Positions 38,712 to 46,782 of a stretch of DNA of 64,000 nt are shown one piece after another. The translations under genes were made by a program, and so were the position numbers. Origin of the DNA: Variovorax sp. (GTDB taxonomy: Bacteria > Pseudomonadota > Gammaproteobacteria > Burkholderiales > Burkholderiaceae_C); the NCBI GenBank assembly GCA_025352265.1, contig JANXTS010000033.1:1-64000 (forward strand). The letters are read 5' to 3'. The notes beneath the pieces are model-generated. The model had not been told where the DNA came from and did not search any database. It worked only from the letters and a program-made list of their open reading frames with translations. Within the stretch, counting starts at the first letter, position 1. Every line of letters starts with the position of its first letter.

Positions 38712-39754
38712 CACCGGTGCACGCTGACCGTGTCTTGGTTGGGGATGCCTTCGATCGGCGCTTCCAATGTGCCGACGGTGGTCCTCGTGAACGACTCGAC
38801 CATCTCGCGCGTGCCCTGTGGATCGGCTATCCATTTGCCGTAGAACTCGAACGGGCAGTCGGCCACGCCCTTGTCGCCTTCGCGCGAGTTGATCAGGCCG
38901 GTGTAGCCGCGGTGCACCAGCTTGAAGAGATGGTTCTCAGACTGGCCGTGCTTGCGGAAGTCGCGAATCAGGCTCTTGCTGAGCGCCGCGTACTGGATGC
39001 CCATTTCTTCGGTGCCGCATTCGCCGAGCGTGCGACCGTCGAAGCCGATCAGCGCCGAATGGCCGAAGTACGAGTACACGCCGTCGAAGCCCGCCGCATT
39101 GGCGACTGCAACGTAAGTGTTGTTGGCGAAGGCCATCGCTTTGGACATCAGGATCTGCTGCTCCTTGGCCGGGTACATGTAGCCCTGGCAACGGATGATG
39201 AGTTCGGCGCCCTTCATCGCACAGTCGCGCCAGATCTCCGGGTAGTTGCCGTCATCGCAAATGATGAGGCTGATCTTCATGCCCTTGGGGCCGTCGCTCA
39301 CGTAGGTGCAGTTGCCGGGGTACCAGCCTTCGATGGGCACCCACGGCATGATCTTGCGGTACTTCTGGACGATCTCGCCCTGGTCGTTCATCAAGATGAG
39401 CGTGTTGTAGGGCGCCTTATTGGGGTGCTCTTCATGGCGCTCGCCGGTGAGCGAGAAGACGCCCCACACCTTGGCCTTGCGGCAGGCTTCGGCAAAGATT
39501 TCAGTCTCGACGCCAGGGATGGTGGCGGCGTTTTCATACATTTCGCCAGCGTCGTACATGATGCCGTGCGTGCTGTACTCGGGGAAGATCACCAGGTCCA
39601 TGCCGGGCAGGCCGGACTTCATGCCGATCACCATCTTGGCGATGGCCTTGCAGTTGTCCAACACCTCGGCCTTGGTGTGCAACCGCGGCATCTTGTAGTT
39701 GACGACCGCCACGCCGACGGTGTCTTTGCTGCTCGAGATATCTCCGTGAATCAT
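38711..39754 (-). CDS. amiE: Aliphatic amidase
   Basis: A 347-residue nitrilase-superfamily amidase very like Pseudomonas AmiE from its N-terminus (HGDISSS, then [13 protein letters not shown]). The catalytic triad is present at the same numbers: E59 in FPEYS, K134 in KYRK and C166 in ICDDGNYPE. It hydrolyses short aliphatic amides such as acetamide or propionamide to the acid and ammonia. The length favours AmiE over formamidase AmiF. It has its own 148-base upstream region with a TACGT-N6-ACGTA site, and is followed without gap by the ATPase gene. Confidence 0.95.
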   Translation of the reverse strand: MIHGDISSSKDTVGVAVVNYKMPRLHTKAEVLDNCKAIAKMVIGMKSGLPGMDLVIFPEYSTHGIMYDAGEMYENAATIPGVETEIFAEACRKAKVWGVFSLTGERHEEHPNKAPYNTLILMNDQGEIVQKYRKIMPWVPIEGWYPGNCTYVSDGPKGMKISLIICDDGNYPEIWRDCAMKGAELIIRCQGYMYPAKEQQILMSKAMAFANNTYVAVANAAGFDGVYSYFGHSALIGFDGRTLGECGTEEMGIQYAALSKSLIRDFRKHGQSENHLFKLVHRGYTGLINSREGDKGVADCPFEFYGKWIADPQGTREMVESFTRTTVGTLEAPIEGIPNQDTVSVHR

Positions 39755-39815
39755 GGTTCGACCTTGTCTGGGACTTGTTAGACGAAAGTCATTCTGCGAA
39801 GCGTCCGCACGCGGG

Positions 39816-39838
39816 CGAATACGTTGATTGACGTAGCC
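39816..39838. promoter_or_regulatory. TACGT-N6-ACGTA site upstream of amiE
   Basis: An interrupted palindrome (arms 39820-39824 and 39831-39835) with flanks CGAA and GCC, 66 bases upstream of the amiE start. The same sequence, flanks included, recurs at 46639-46661 with only four differences, all in the spacer. The shape suits a LuxR/NarL-type regulator such as the one at 50216. Confidence 0.6.
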
Positions 39839-39902
39839 GGCCGCGCACTTACGCCTGCGTTGCCCAACGAATGCAGGTCGGGCAACGGCTGCTCGACCAG
39901 CG

Positions 39903-40244
39903 TCAGTGGCTGATCATCCACGGCCGCCGCCCCGGCGCACTCTTGGCCCCGTTCGGTGCCGTCACCGTCGCGCCGCGCTTGGCGCCACTGCAACAGCCAC
40001 AGCCGGACGGATGCTTGAGCCGCGCATAGTCGCCCGAGCGTTTGGGCTCGTGCCGTGCCCGCTCGTTGGTTTCGATGGCGTTACGGGTACTGCCCGCCAT
40101 CAGCGCCAGGTTCGGCGCGAAGGCAAACACCCGCGGCGACTCGGCACCGCAATCAGGGCACTTTGCCGGCACGTCGCGCTGGCTCACGCTACGCAACGCG
40201 TCGAAGCCACCGCAATCACCACACGCGTAGTCGTAGGTTGGCAT
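39903..40244 (-). CDS. fmdB: FmdB family zinc-ribbon protein
   Basis: A 113-residue protein from the ATG at 40244, starting [20 protein letters not shown], the FmdB family opening. The zinc ribbon has two CxxC pairs (CGDC and CPDC), and the C-terminus has a further Cys cluster GCGCCSG. FmdB was named as a regulator of formamidase in Methylophilus; its mechanism is unsettled. It lies 11 bases after the fmdA stop in the same transcript. Confidence 0.9.
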   Translation of the reverse strand: MPTYDYACGDCGGFDALRSVSQRDVPAKCPDCGAESPRVFAFAPNLALMAGSTRNAIETNERARHEPKRSGDYARLKHPSGCGCCSGAKRGATVTAPNGAKSAPGRRPWMISH

Positions 40245-40255
40245 GCGTGGCGCTC

Positions 40256-41482
40256 TCAGACGAGGTCGTGCGACAGCGGCATGTCGATGCTGCCGTCGAT
40301 GAACTTCGTCGGCCCATTGGCGTTCGGGTTGATGTCGAAGTCGAAGATCTCGGTTGGCAGCCACAGCGTCGCGCACGAGTTGGGCACGTCGACCACGCCG
40401 CTGATGTGCCCCTGCACCGGAGCCGTGCCGAGGATCGAATAGGCCTGTGCGCCCGAGTAGCCGAACTTCTTCAGGTACTCGATCGCGTTCAGGCAGGCCT
40501 GGCGGTACGCGACGTTGACGTCGAGGTAGTACTGCTTGCCAGACTCGTCGACCGAGATGCCTTCGAAGATCAAGAAGTCCTTGTAGTTGGGCGTCATCAC
40601 GCTCGGCTTGAAGATCGGGTTCTTGATGCCGTACTTGGCCATGCCGCCCTTGATGAGCGTGACCTTCATGTGCACCCAGCCGGCCATTTCGATGGCGCCG
40701 CAAAAGGTGATTTCGCCATCGCCCTGGCTGAAGTGCAGGTCGCCGACCGACAGGCCTGCGCCGTCGACATACACCGGGAAGAACACCTTGGAGCCACGCG
40801 ACAGATCCTTGATGTCGCAGTTGCCGCCGTGTTCGCGCGGAGGCACCGTGCGCGCACCTTCCGCAGCCGCCTTGGCCTTGGCTTCACCCGTCAGCCGGCC
40901 CATGTGGGCGGTGCCGGCCGAAGGTGGATTGGCCAGGCCACCGGTCGGGTTGGTGTCGATGAGTTGCTGCTCGCGCGTGTTCCACATGTCGAGCATCGGC
41001 TTGTCGGGGAGGCAGCCGATCAGGCCCGGATGGATCAAGCCAGCGAAGTTGACGCCGGGAATGTGACGCGAGCTGGTGAACATGCCCTTGAAGTCCCAGA
41101 TCGATTTCTGCGCTTCAGGAAAGTGTTCTGTCAGGAAGCCGCCGCCGTTCTTCTTCGAAAAGAAGCCGTTGAAGCCCCAGAGGGAATCTTGCTTGGCGCC
41201 GATGTCGAGCAGGTCGACCACCAGCAGATCGCCGGGCTCGGCGCCCTTCACACCCACCGGGCCCGACAGGTAATGCACCGTCGTCAGGTCGATGTCGCGC
41301 ACGTCGTCGGCGCTGTCGTTGTTCTTGATGAAACCTCCGGTCCAGTCGAAGGTCTCCAGGATGAAGTCGTCGCCGGGATTCACCCAACAGGCCATCGGAA
41401 TGTCCGGATGCCAGCGGTTGTGGATGTTCTCGTTCTCGGTGGGCGACTTCGTCAGGTCGACCTTGATCAGCGTGTCTGTCAT
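40256..41482 (-). CDS. fmdA: Formamidase, acetamidase/formamidase family
   Basis: A 408-residue FmdA_AmdA family enzyme (HNRWHPDIPMACWVNPGDDFILET, FAGLIHPGLIGCLP, GGNCDIKDLSRGSKVFFPVYVDGAGLSVGDLHFSQGDGE). These histidine/aspartate-rich blocks match Methylophilus formamidase, which splits formamide to formate and ammonia. It has a clear GGAG site 8 bases before the ATG. It lies between the transporter genes and fmdB, so imported amides are handled by the same transcript. Unrelated in fold to AmiE. Confidence 0.94.
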   Translation of the reverse strand: MTDTLIKVDLTKSPTENENIHNRWHPDIPMACWVNPGDDFILETFDWTGGFIKNNDSADDVRDIDLTTVHYLSGPVGVKGAEPGDLLVVDLLDIGAKQDSLWGFNGFFSKKNGGGFLTEHFPEAQKSIWDFKGMFTSSRHIPGVNFAGLIHPGLIGCLPDKPMLDMWNTREQQLIDTNPTGGLANPPSAGTAHMGRLTGEAKAKAAAEGARTVPPREHGGNCDIKDLSRGSKVFFPVYVDGAGLSVGDLHFSQGDGEITFCGAIEMAGWVHMKVTLIKGGMAKYGIKNPIFKPSVMTPNYKDFLIFEGISVDESGKQYYLDVNVAYRQACLNAIEYLKKFGYSGAQAYSILGTAPVQGHISGVVDVPNSCATLWLPTEIFDFDINPNANGPTKFIDGSIDMPLSHDLV

Positions 41483-41504
41483 CTCTATGGCTCCAGGGTT
41501 ATGG

Positions 41505-42206
41505 TCAAACGGAAAGGTAGGCCTTGATGTGGTTCACATCAGTTTTGTCGCGCGCGGTCTCGTGCACGAAGATGCCGCCCTCGATCACGAAGAGCCGGTC
41601 GGCCACGTCCATCGCGAAGCTGAGCACCTGCTCCGACACGATGATGGTGATGCCGCGCATCTTGCGGATCTCGTTGAGCGCCTTGGCAATGTCCTTGATG
41701 ATCGACGGCTGGATGCCTTCGGTCGGCTCGTCGAGCAGCAGCACCTTCGGGTCTGTCACCAGTGCGCGCGCGATGGCGAGCTGTTGCTGCTGGCCGCCGG
41801 AGAGGTTGCCTCCCTTGCGCCGCTTCATGTCCCACAGCACCGGGAACAACGCGTAGATTTCTTCGGGGATGCGGCGGGTCTTGGAGTTCTCCAGGCCGGT
41901 CTGGATGTTCTCTTCGACGGTCAACGTCGGGAAGATCATGCGGCCCTGCGGCACATAGGCGATGCCCTTGGCGACGCGCACATAACTTTCGTCGCGCGAC
42001 ACTTCCTGGTCCGCCACCTTGATGGTGCCGCTCTTGATTGGCAGTACGCCCATCAAGCTCTTGAACAGCGTGGTCTTGCCCATGCCGTTGCGGCCCATGA
42101 TGGCGACCGTTTCGTTGGCATAGCCCTCGAAGCTGATGCCGTGAAGCGCTTCGCTCTGGCCGTACGCTACGTGCAGGTCTTCTACCTTCAGCATGACGTT
42201 GCTCAT
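41505..42206 (-). CDS. urtE: Urea/amide ABC transporter ATP-binding protein UrtE
   Basis: A 233-residue ATPase of the branched-chain amino acid/urea class (LivF-like). Walker A GRNGMGKTT, signature LSGGQQQQLAIARAL and Walker B VLLLDEPTEGIQP are intact. The ENIQTGLEN and KTDVNHIKAYLSV segments are typical of UrtE. It has GGAG before the start. With fmdA directly downstream the substrate may be short amides as well as urea. Confidence 0.92.
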   Translation of the reverse strand: MSNVMLKVEDLHVAYGQSEALHGISFEGYANETVAIMGRNGMGKTTLFKSLMGVLPIKSGTIKVADQEVSRDESYVRVAKGIAYVPQGRMIFPTLTVEENIQTGLENSKTRRIPEEIYALFPVLWDMKRRKGGNLSGGQQQQLAIARALVTDPKVLLLDEPTEGIQPSIIKDIAKALNEIRKMRGITIIVSEQVLSFAMDVADRLFVIEGGIFVHETARDKTDVNHIKAYLSV

Positions 42207-42269
42207 GTGTTTGACTCCGATGCTGAACGGCGCGGCGGGGAATTTTGCGCAATGCGGGTGAACTTCATC

Positions 42270-43013
42270 TCAGTGCCCCAGGTACACGTCGATGACCTTG
42301 GGGTCTGCCTGCACTTGCTCCATAGGCCCCTCGGCCAGGATCTTTCCCTGATGCATGACGGTGACCTTGTGCGCGATGCGCTTGACGAACTCCATGTCGT
42401 GCTCGATGACGATGACGGAGCGGCCCTTGCAGATGCGTTGCAGCAGGTCAGCAGTGAGCTCTCGTTCGCGTGCGCTCATGCCGGCGATGGGCTCGTCGAG
42501 CATCAGCAGCTCGGGCTCTTGCATCAGCAGCATGCCGATCTCCAGCCACTGCTTCTGTCCGTGGCTCAGCAGGCCGGCTTCGGTGTCGAGCTTGTCGTGA
42601 AGATGGATGTCTTCGGCGATGGTCCTGACGCGGCTCTTGACCTCGTCAGTGCACTTGAAGGCGAGTGCGCCCATGACGGAGCGACCGGCCGGAAACGACA
42701 CTTCGAGGTTCTGGAAAACGCTCAGGTTCTCGTAGATCGACGGTGTCTGGAACTTGCGGCCGATGCCCAGTCGCACGCGCTTGTGCTCGGCCATCCTGGT
42801 GAGCTCGGTGTTCTTGAACTTGATGCTGCCGGCACTCGCCTTGGTCTTGCCGCAGATGAGGTCGAGCAGCGTGGTCTTGCCGGCGCCGTTGGGCCCGATG
42901 ATCACGCGGAGTTCGTTCTTGTCGATGTAGAGCGTCAGCGCATCGATGGCCTTGAAGCCATCGAACGAGACGGTCAGGTCTTCCACTGCGAGGGCGAAGT
43001 CGGTGTTGCTCAT
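42270..43013 (-). CDS. urtD: Urea/amide ABC transporter ATP-binding protein UrtD
   Basis: A 247-residue LivG-like ATPase with Walker A GPNGAGKTTLLD, the family-specific CGKTKASAGSIKF, GRKFQTPSIYENLSV, the degenerate signature LSHGQKQWLEIGMLL seen in UrtD, and Walker B LLMLDEPIAGMS. AGGAG precedes the start. It pairs with UrtE to power the UrtBC channel. Confidence 0.92.
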   Translation of the reverse strand: MSNTDFALAVEDLTVSFDGFKAIDALTLYIDKNELRVIIGPNGAGKTTLLDLICGKTKASAGSIKFKNTELTRMAEHKRVRLGIGRKFQTPSIYENLSVFQNLEVSFPAGRSVMGALAFKCTDEVKSRVRTIAEDIHLHDKLDTEAGLLSHGQKQWLEIGMLLMQEPELLMLDEPIAGMSARERELTADLLQRICKGRSVIVIEHDMEFVKRIAHKVTVMHQGKILAEGPMEQVQADPKVIDVYLGH

Positions 43014-43033
43014 GGGGTGCTCCTGGAACGGGT

Positions 43034-44233
43034 TCAGGCGCGCTGGGTACTGACGCCATCAGGCAGCGTCGGCTCGGCGGCGCTGTCGACAGTGGCGGCC
43101 ACGGCGGCCGCATGCAGTGCCGGCGACTGCGGTGCGTCATCGCCCAACGGCAGCAACTTGCGGCGCTGCAGGCGGGGCCTGATGTGCTCTTCCCATACGC
43201 CGGCCAGGCCCATGGGGAACGCCATGGTCACGCCGATGAAAAGGCCGGCCATCAGGAACAGCCACATGTCCGGAAAGCTTTCCGAGAAATAGGTCTTGCC
43301 GAAGTTGACCAGCAAGGTGCCGTACACCGCGCCGACCAGGCTCATGCGTCCGCCGACCGCCGCGAAGATCACCATCTCGACCGATGGCACGATGCCCACG
43401 AAGCTCGGCGACATGAAGCCGACCTGCAACGAGAACAGCGCGCCACCGATGCCCGACAGCGCGGCCGCCAGGCAAAAGGTAAAGACCTTGAAGTTGGCTA
43501 CGTCGTAGCCGGAAAAACGCACCCGGTCCTCCTTGTCGCGCATGGCCAGCAGCAAGGTGCCGGCCTTGCCGGTCTGGATCCAGCGGCACAGGATGATGCT
43601 GGCGAGCAGCAGTCCGACGCACAGGAAATACAGCACGTACTTGGCGTGATCGGTGCGCGTGTCCCAGCCGAGCACCGTCTTCAAATCGGTCATGCCGTTG
43701 ACGCCACCGGTGTAGCCCTGCTGGCCGATGATGAGCACCGTCAAGATGAGCGCGACGGCCTGCGTGATGATCGCGAAGTACACGCCACCGACGCGCCGCT
43801 TGAACATCGCGAAGCTGATGATCCAGGCCAGCAGCGTCGGTGCCGCGATCACCAGGATCAGCGTGAGCGTCAGGCTCTTGAAGGGCAGCCACATCAACGG
43901 CAGTTCGGTGATCTGGTTCCAGTCCATGAAGTCGGGGATGCCGGGCGTGGTCTGGATCTTGGTGGTGATCGGGTCCGAGGCTTCGAGCTTCAAGAACATC
44001 GCCATCGCATAACCGCCGATGCCGAAGAAGATGCCCTGCCCCAGGCTCAGCACCCCGCCGTAGCCCCACACCATCACCAGCCCGACGGCGACGAAGGCAT
44101 AAGTCAGGTACTTGCCGATCAGATTGAGCCGGAAGATGTCCAGGCTCAACGGCAGGATGACCACCAGCAAGATGGCCAGCAGCAACAGGCTGCCGAGCTG
44201 ATAGCGTTTGATGAAGGTTTTGAGGGCATTCAT
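43034..44233 (-). CDS. urtC: Urea/amide ABC transporter permease UrtC
   Basis: A 399-residue LivM-type permease with about ten hydrophobic segments, among them VMVWGYGGVLSLGQGIFFGIGGYAMAMFLK, the conserved Liv/Urt loop, and AALSGIGGALFSLQVGFMSPSFVGIVPSVEMVI, the EAA-like coupling region. A polar 45-residue tail follows. One base separates it from urtB. Confidence 0.92.
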   Translation of the reverse strand: MNALKTFIKRYQLGSLLLLAILLVVILPLSLDIFRLNLIGKYLTYAFVAVGLVMVWGYGGVLSLGQGIFFGIGGYAMAMFLKLEASDPITTKIQTTPGIPDFMDWNQITELPLMWLPFKSLTLTLILVIAAPTLLAWIISFAMFKRRVGGVYFAIITQAVALILTVLIIGQQGYTGGVNGMTDLKTVLGWDTRTDHAKYVLYFLCVGLLLASIILCRWIQTGKAGTLLLAMRDKEDRVRFSGYDVANFKVFTFCLAAALSGIGGALFSLQVGFMSPSFVGIVPSVEMVIFAAVGGRMSLVGAVYGTLLVNFGKTYFSESFPDMWLFLMAGLFIGVTMAFPMGLAGVWEEHIRPRLQRRKLLPLGDDAPQSPALHAAAVAATVDSAAEPTLPDGVSTQRA

Positions 44234-44234
44234 T

Positions 44235-45149
44235 TCAGCGTCGCACCTTGGAAGCGAAGAGACCTTGTGGGCGAATCATCAAGATCAGCACGATGAGCGT
44301 GAGCGTCAGCACCTTGGCCATCGAACCCGCCATGAAGAACTCGGTGATCGACTGCGTCTGCGCGATACCGAAAGCCGACACCACCGTGCCCAGCAAGCTG
44401 GCTGCGCCGCCGAAGGTAACGACCAAAAACGAATCGACGATGTAGAGCTGGCCCGAGGTCGGCCCCGTCGAGCCGATGGTGGTAAACGCGGCGCCGGCGA
44501 CACCGGCTATGCCGCAGCCGATCGCGAAGGTCAGGCGGTCGGTCTTCTTGGTGTTGATGCCGATGGCGTTGGCCATCACGCGGTTGGCGACCGTGGCACG
44601 CACGCGCAGGCCCCAGCGGCTCTTGCTGAGCGCCAGCAGCATGCCGCAAGTGACCACCGTGGTCAGCACCAGCACGAACATGCCGTTGATTGGTATGTCG
44701 AGTCCCGGGATCGGTGCCCACGAGCCCAGTAACCACTCGGGCAGCACCGGACTCACTTCCTTGGGGCCGATGAAAGTACGAAAGCACTGCTGCATCGCGA
44801 GGCTGATGCCCCAGGTGGCGAGCAACGTGTCGAGCGGCCGCTTATAGAGGTGGCGAATGAGAGCCCACTCGACCAGCCAGCCCGCCACGAACGCGAAAAA
44901 GAACGCAAGTAAAACGGCGAACGGAAAGTAGTAAGGCAGCAGCGTCGGTGCATGCTTTTCGACCAGCGTCGAGCCGAGGTAGATGGTGTATGCGCCGATC
45001 GTCATGAACTCGCCATGCGCCATATTGATGACGCCCATCTGGCCGAAGATGACCGCGAGGCCCAGGCCCATCAGCAGTAGCACCGCGAACAGGCTCAGCC
45101 CCGCGAAGCCCTGCATCAGGCCAATGTTCAGCAACTCTGAAAAACTCAT
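44235..45149 (-). CDS. urtB: Urea/amide ABC transporter permease UrtB
   Basis: A 304-residue LivH-type permease. GLGLAVIFGQMGVINMAHGEFMTIGAYT is the conserved first-helices region, and the UrtB-specific EWALIRHLYKRPLDTLLATWGISLAMQQ and RATVANRVMANAIGINTKKTDRLTFAIGCGIAGVAGA are present. About eight helices. It follows urtA after a 77-base gap containing a REP-like hairpin. Confidence 0.93.
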   Translation of the reverse strand: MSFSELLNIGLMQGFAGLSLFAVLLLMGLGLAVIFGQMGVINMAHGEFMTIGAYTIYLGSTLVEKHAPTLLPYYFPFAVLLAFFFAFVAGWLVEWALIRHLYKRPLDTLLATWGISLAMQQCFRTFIGPKEVSPVLPEWLLGSWAPIPGLDIPINGMFVLVLTTVVTCGMLLALSKSRWGLRVRATVANRVMANAIGINTKKTDRLTFAIGCGIAGVAGAAFTTIGSTGPTSGQLYIVDSFLVVTFGGAASLLGTVVSAFGIAQTQSITEFFMAGSMAKVLTLTLIVLILMIRPQGLFASKVRR

Positions 45150-45168
45150 ATCGCTCCCGCGTATTGCC

Positions 45169-45192
45169 CCCTCTCCCGAGGGCGGGAGAGGG
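45169..45192. repeat. REP-like hairpin between urtA and urtB
   Basis: CCCTCTCCC (45169-45177) and GGGAGAGGG (45184-45192) form a 9-bp perfect stem. With the adjoining TTGGGGTGAGGG it matches a palindromic intergenic repeat that I recall being widespread in Proteobacteria. Sitting after urtA, it could protect the urtA message or damp downstream expression. Confidence 0.65.
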
Positions 45193-45226
45193 TTGGGGTG
45201 AGGGTCGCCCCTCGGTGACTTGCGGC

Positions 45227-46495
45227 TTACTGGTAACCCTTGGGGAACGGATCCGGCTTGATCAGCTCAGGTGATTCCGACACCACTTTGAAGCTCCCGT
45301 CCGGCAAGCCCATCGCGATGCGCGACTTGCTCCACAGGTGATGGTTGGCGTCGAGCTTCACGTAGCCTTCAGGCGCTTGCTTCAATTCGATGCCCGGCGA
45401 TGCGGCAACGACCTTGTCGATGTCGAAGCTCTTTGCGCGCTCGACCGCAGCCTTCCACAGCCACGGGCCGAGGTAGCCGGCCTGGGTCACGTCGCCGATC
45501 ACCGAGTCCTTGCCGTACTTGGCCTTGAAGGCAGCGACGAATTTCTTGTTGTTCTCGTTGTCGAGCGACTGGAAGTACTTCATCGACGAGTAGAAGCCCG
45601 CGAAGTTCTCACCGCCGACACCGGTCATTTCGTCTTCCGTCACGGCCAACGTCACGAGCAGTTGCTTGTCACCGGTGATGCCGGCCGCCTTGAGTGCCTT
45701 GTAGAACGCGACGTTGGAACCACCGACCACGGCCGCATAGATGCAGTCTGGCTTCTGCAGCTTGATCTTGTTCATCAGCGAACCGAAGTTGGTGCTGCCC
45801 AGCGGGTAATACTCTTCGCCGACGACCTTGCCCTTCTGAAAATTCTCGATGTGCTTGCGCGCGATCTTCATCGACGTGCGCGGCCAGATGTAGTCGGAAC
45901 CGATCAGGAAGAAGGTCTTGGCCTTCTTCTCGGTCTTGGCCCATTCCAGGCTGTAAAGGATCTGTTGCGTGGCTTCCTGGCCCGTGTAGAAAACGTTCTT
46001 CGACTGCTCCAGGCCTTCGTAGAAGGTCGGGTAGTAGAGCAAGCCGTTTTCTTTTTCGAACACCGGCAGCACGGCCTTGCGCGAAGCCGAGGTCCAGCAA
46101 CCGAACACCGCAGCGCAATGGTCGTTGATGAGCAGCTTCTTGGCCTTCTCGGCAAAGGTCGGCCAGTCGGACGCGCCGTCTTCCTTGATGACCTTGATCT
46201 TGCGACCGAGGATGCCGCCCATGGCGTTGATCTCGTCGATGGCGAGCTGCTCGGCCTGGATCGAACCGGTTTCGCTGATGGCCATGGTGCCGGTCGACGA
46301 GTGCAGCTGGCCGACGGTGACTTCGGTGTCGGTAATGGCGAGCTTGGTCGTGTTGACCGAAGCGGTCGGCTGCGCAAAGGCAAGGCCACCCAAGCCCATC
46401 ATGGGCAGGGCGGCGGCGCCCTGAAGCAAGCGGCGGCGGCGCATCGCAATGCGCTCGGGCGATTCATCGATGGACGGGTCTTGATCGCGGGACAT
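45227..46495 (-). CDS. urtA: Urea/amide ABC transporter substrate-binding protein UrtA
   Basis: A 422-residue periplasmic binding protein with an N-terminal Tat signal (RRRRLLQGAAALPMMGLGGLAFA, about 19-41). The mature part has VGQLHSSTGTMAISETG, DWPTFAEKAKKLL, VFGCWTSASRKAVLPVFE and LYYPTFYEGLEQS, all typical of UrtA/FmdD/AmiC-like type 1 binding proteins. Urea is the default ligand, but the association with formamidase and amidase, and the absence of urease genes here, make formamide or acetamide plausible. First gene of the minus-strand operon. Confidence 0.92.
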   Translation of the reverse strand: MSRDQDPSIDESPERIAMRRRRLLQGAAALPMMGLGGLAFAQPTASVNTTKLAITDTEVTVGQLHSSTGTMAISETGSIQAEQLAIDEINAMGGILGRKIKVIKEDGASDWPTFAEKAKKLLINDHCAAVFGCWTSASRKAVLPVFEKENGLLYYPTFYEGLEQSKNVFYTGQEATQQILYSLEWAKTEKKAKTFFLIGSDYIWPRTSMKIARKHIENFQKGKVVGEEYYPLGSTNFGSLMNKIKLQKPDCIYAAVVGGSNVAFYKALKAAGITGDKQLLVTLAVTEDEMTGVGGENFAGFYSSMKYFQSLDNENNKKFVAAFKAKYGKDSVIGDVTQAGYLGPWLWKAAVERAKSFDIDKVVAASPGIELKQAPEGYVKLDANHHLWSKSRIAMGLPDGSFKVVSESPELIKPDPFPKGYQ

Positions 46496-46638
46496 TGGCG
46501 GTATCTCCAGGCTGGTTGAGGTTCAAAAGTGAGCGCGGGGCGCCGGGTATGCACCACAGCTGTGCGCCTTGAGTGATCGCACTGAGTGCGGCACACCGAG
46601 CGCCATGACCTGCACTCTAGAAACGGAATGCGTACTTC

Positions 46639-46661
46639 CGAATACGTCAATCAACGTAGCC
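46639..46661. promoter_or_regulatory. TACGT-N6-ACGTA site between urtA and the sensor kinase
   Basis: Arms at 46643-46647 and 46654-46658 with flanks CGAA and GCC, a near copy of the site at 39816-39838. It lies about 145 bases upstream of urtA and 120 bases upstream of the kinase ATG, so it could control both directions. Confidence 0.6.
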
Positions 46662-46782
46662 TTGCCGACCAGCCGTGCGGCGAGACTGGCTATCTGTCGC
46701 TGAGTTCGCTTGCTCCGGCGGAACGGACAAGGAGCGCTTCTTGCAGAGTCTTAGGCAAACACCATTCCTGATTGAACGGAAC

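Noticed and set aside
41292-43292. 666-codon + strand frame over fmdA, urtE and urtD
   Set aside because: It crosses three well-supported minus-strand genes and has shadow-like composition.
46675-46782. GTG start of the hybrid kinase at 46675
   Set aside because: The added 36 residues do not resemble an NCS1 N-terminus and would begin immediately after the regulatory site; ATG 46783 is preferred.
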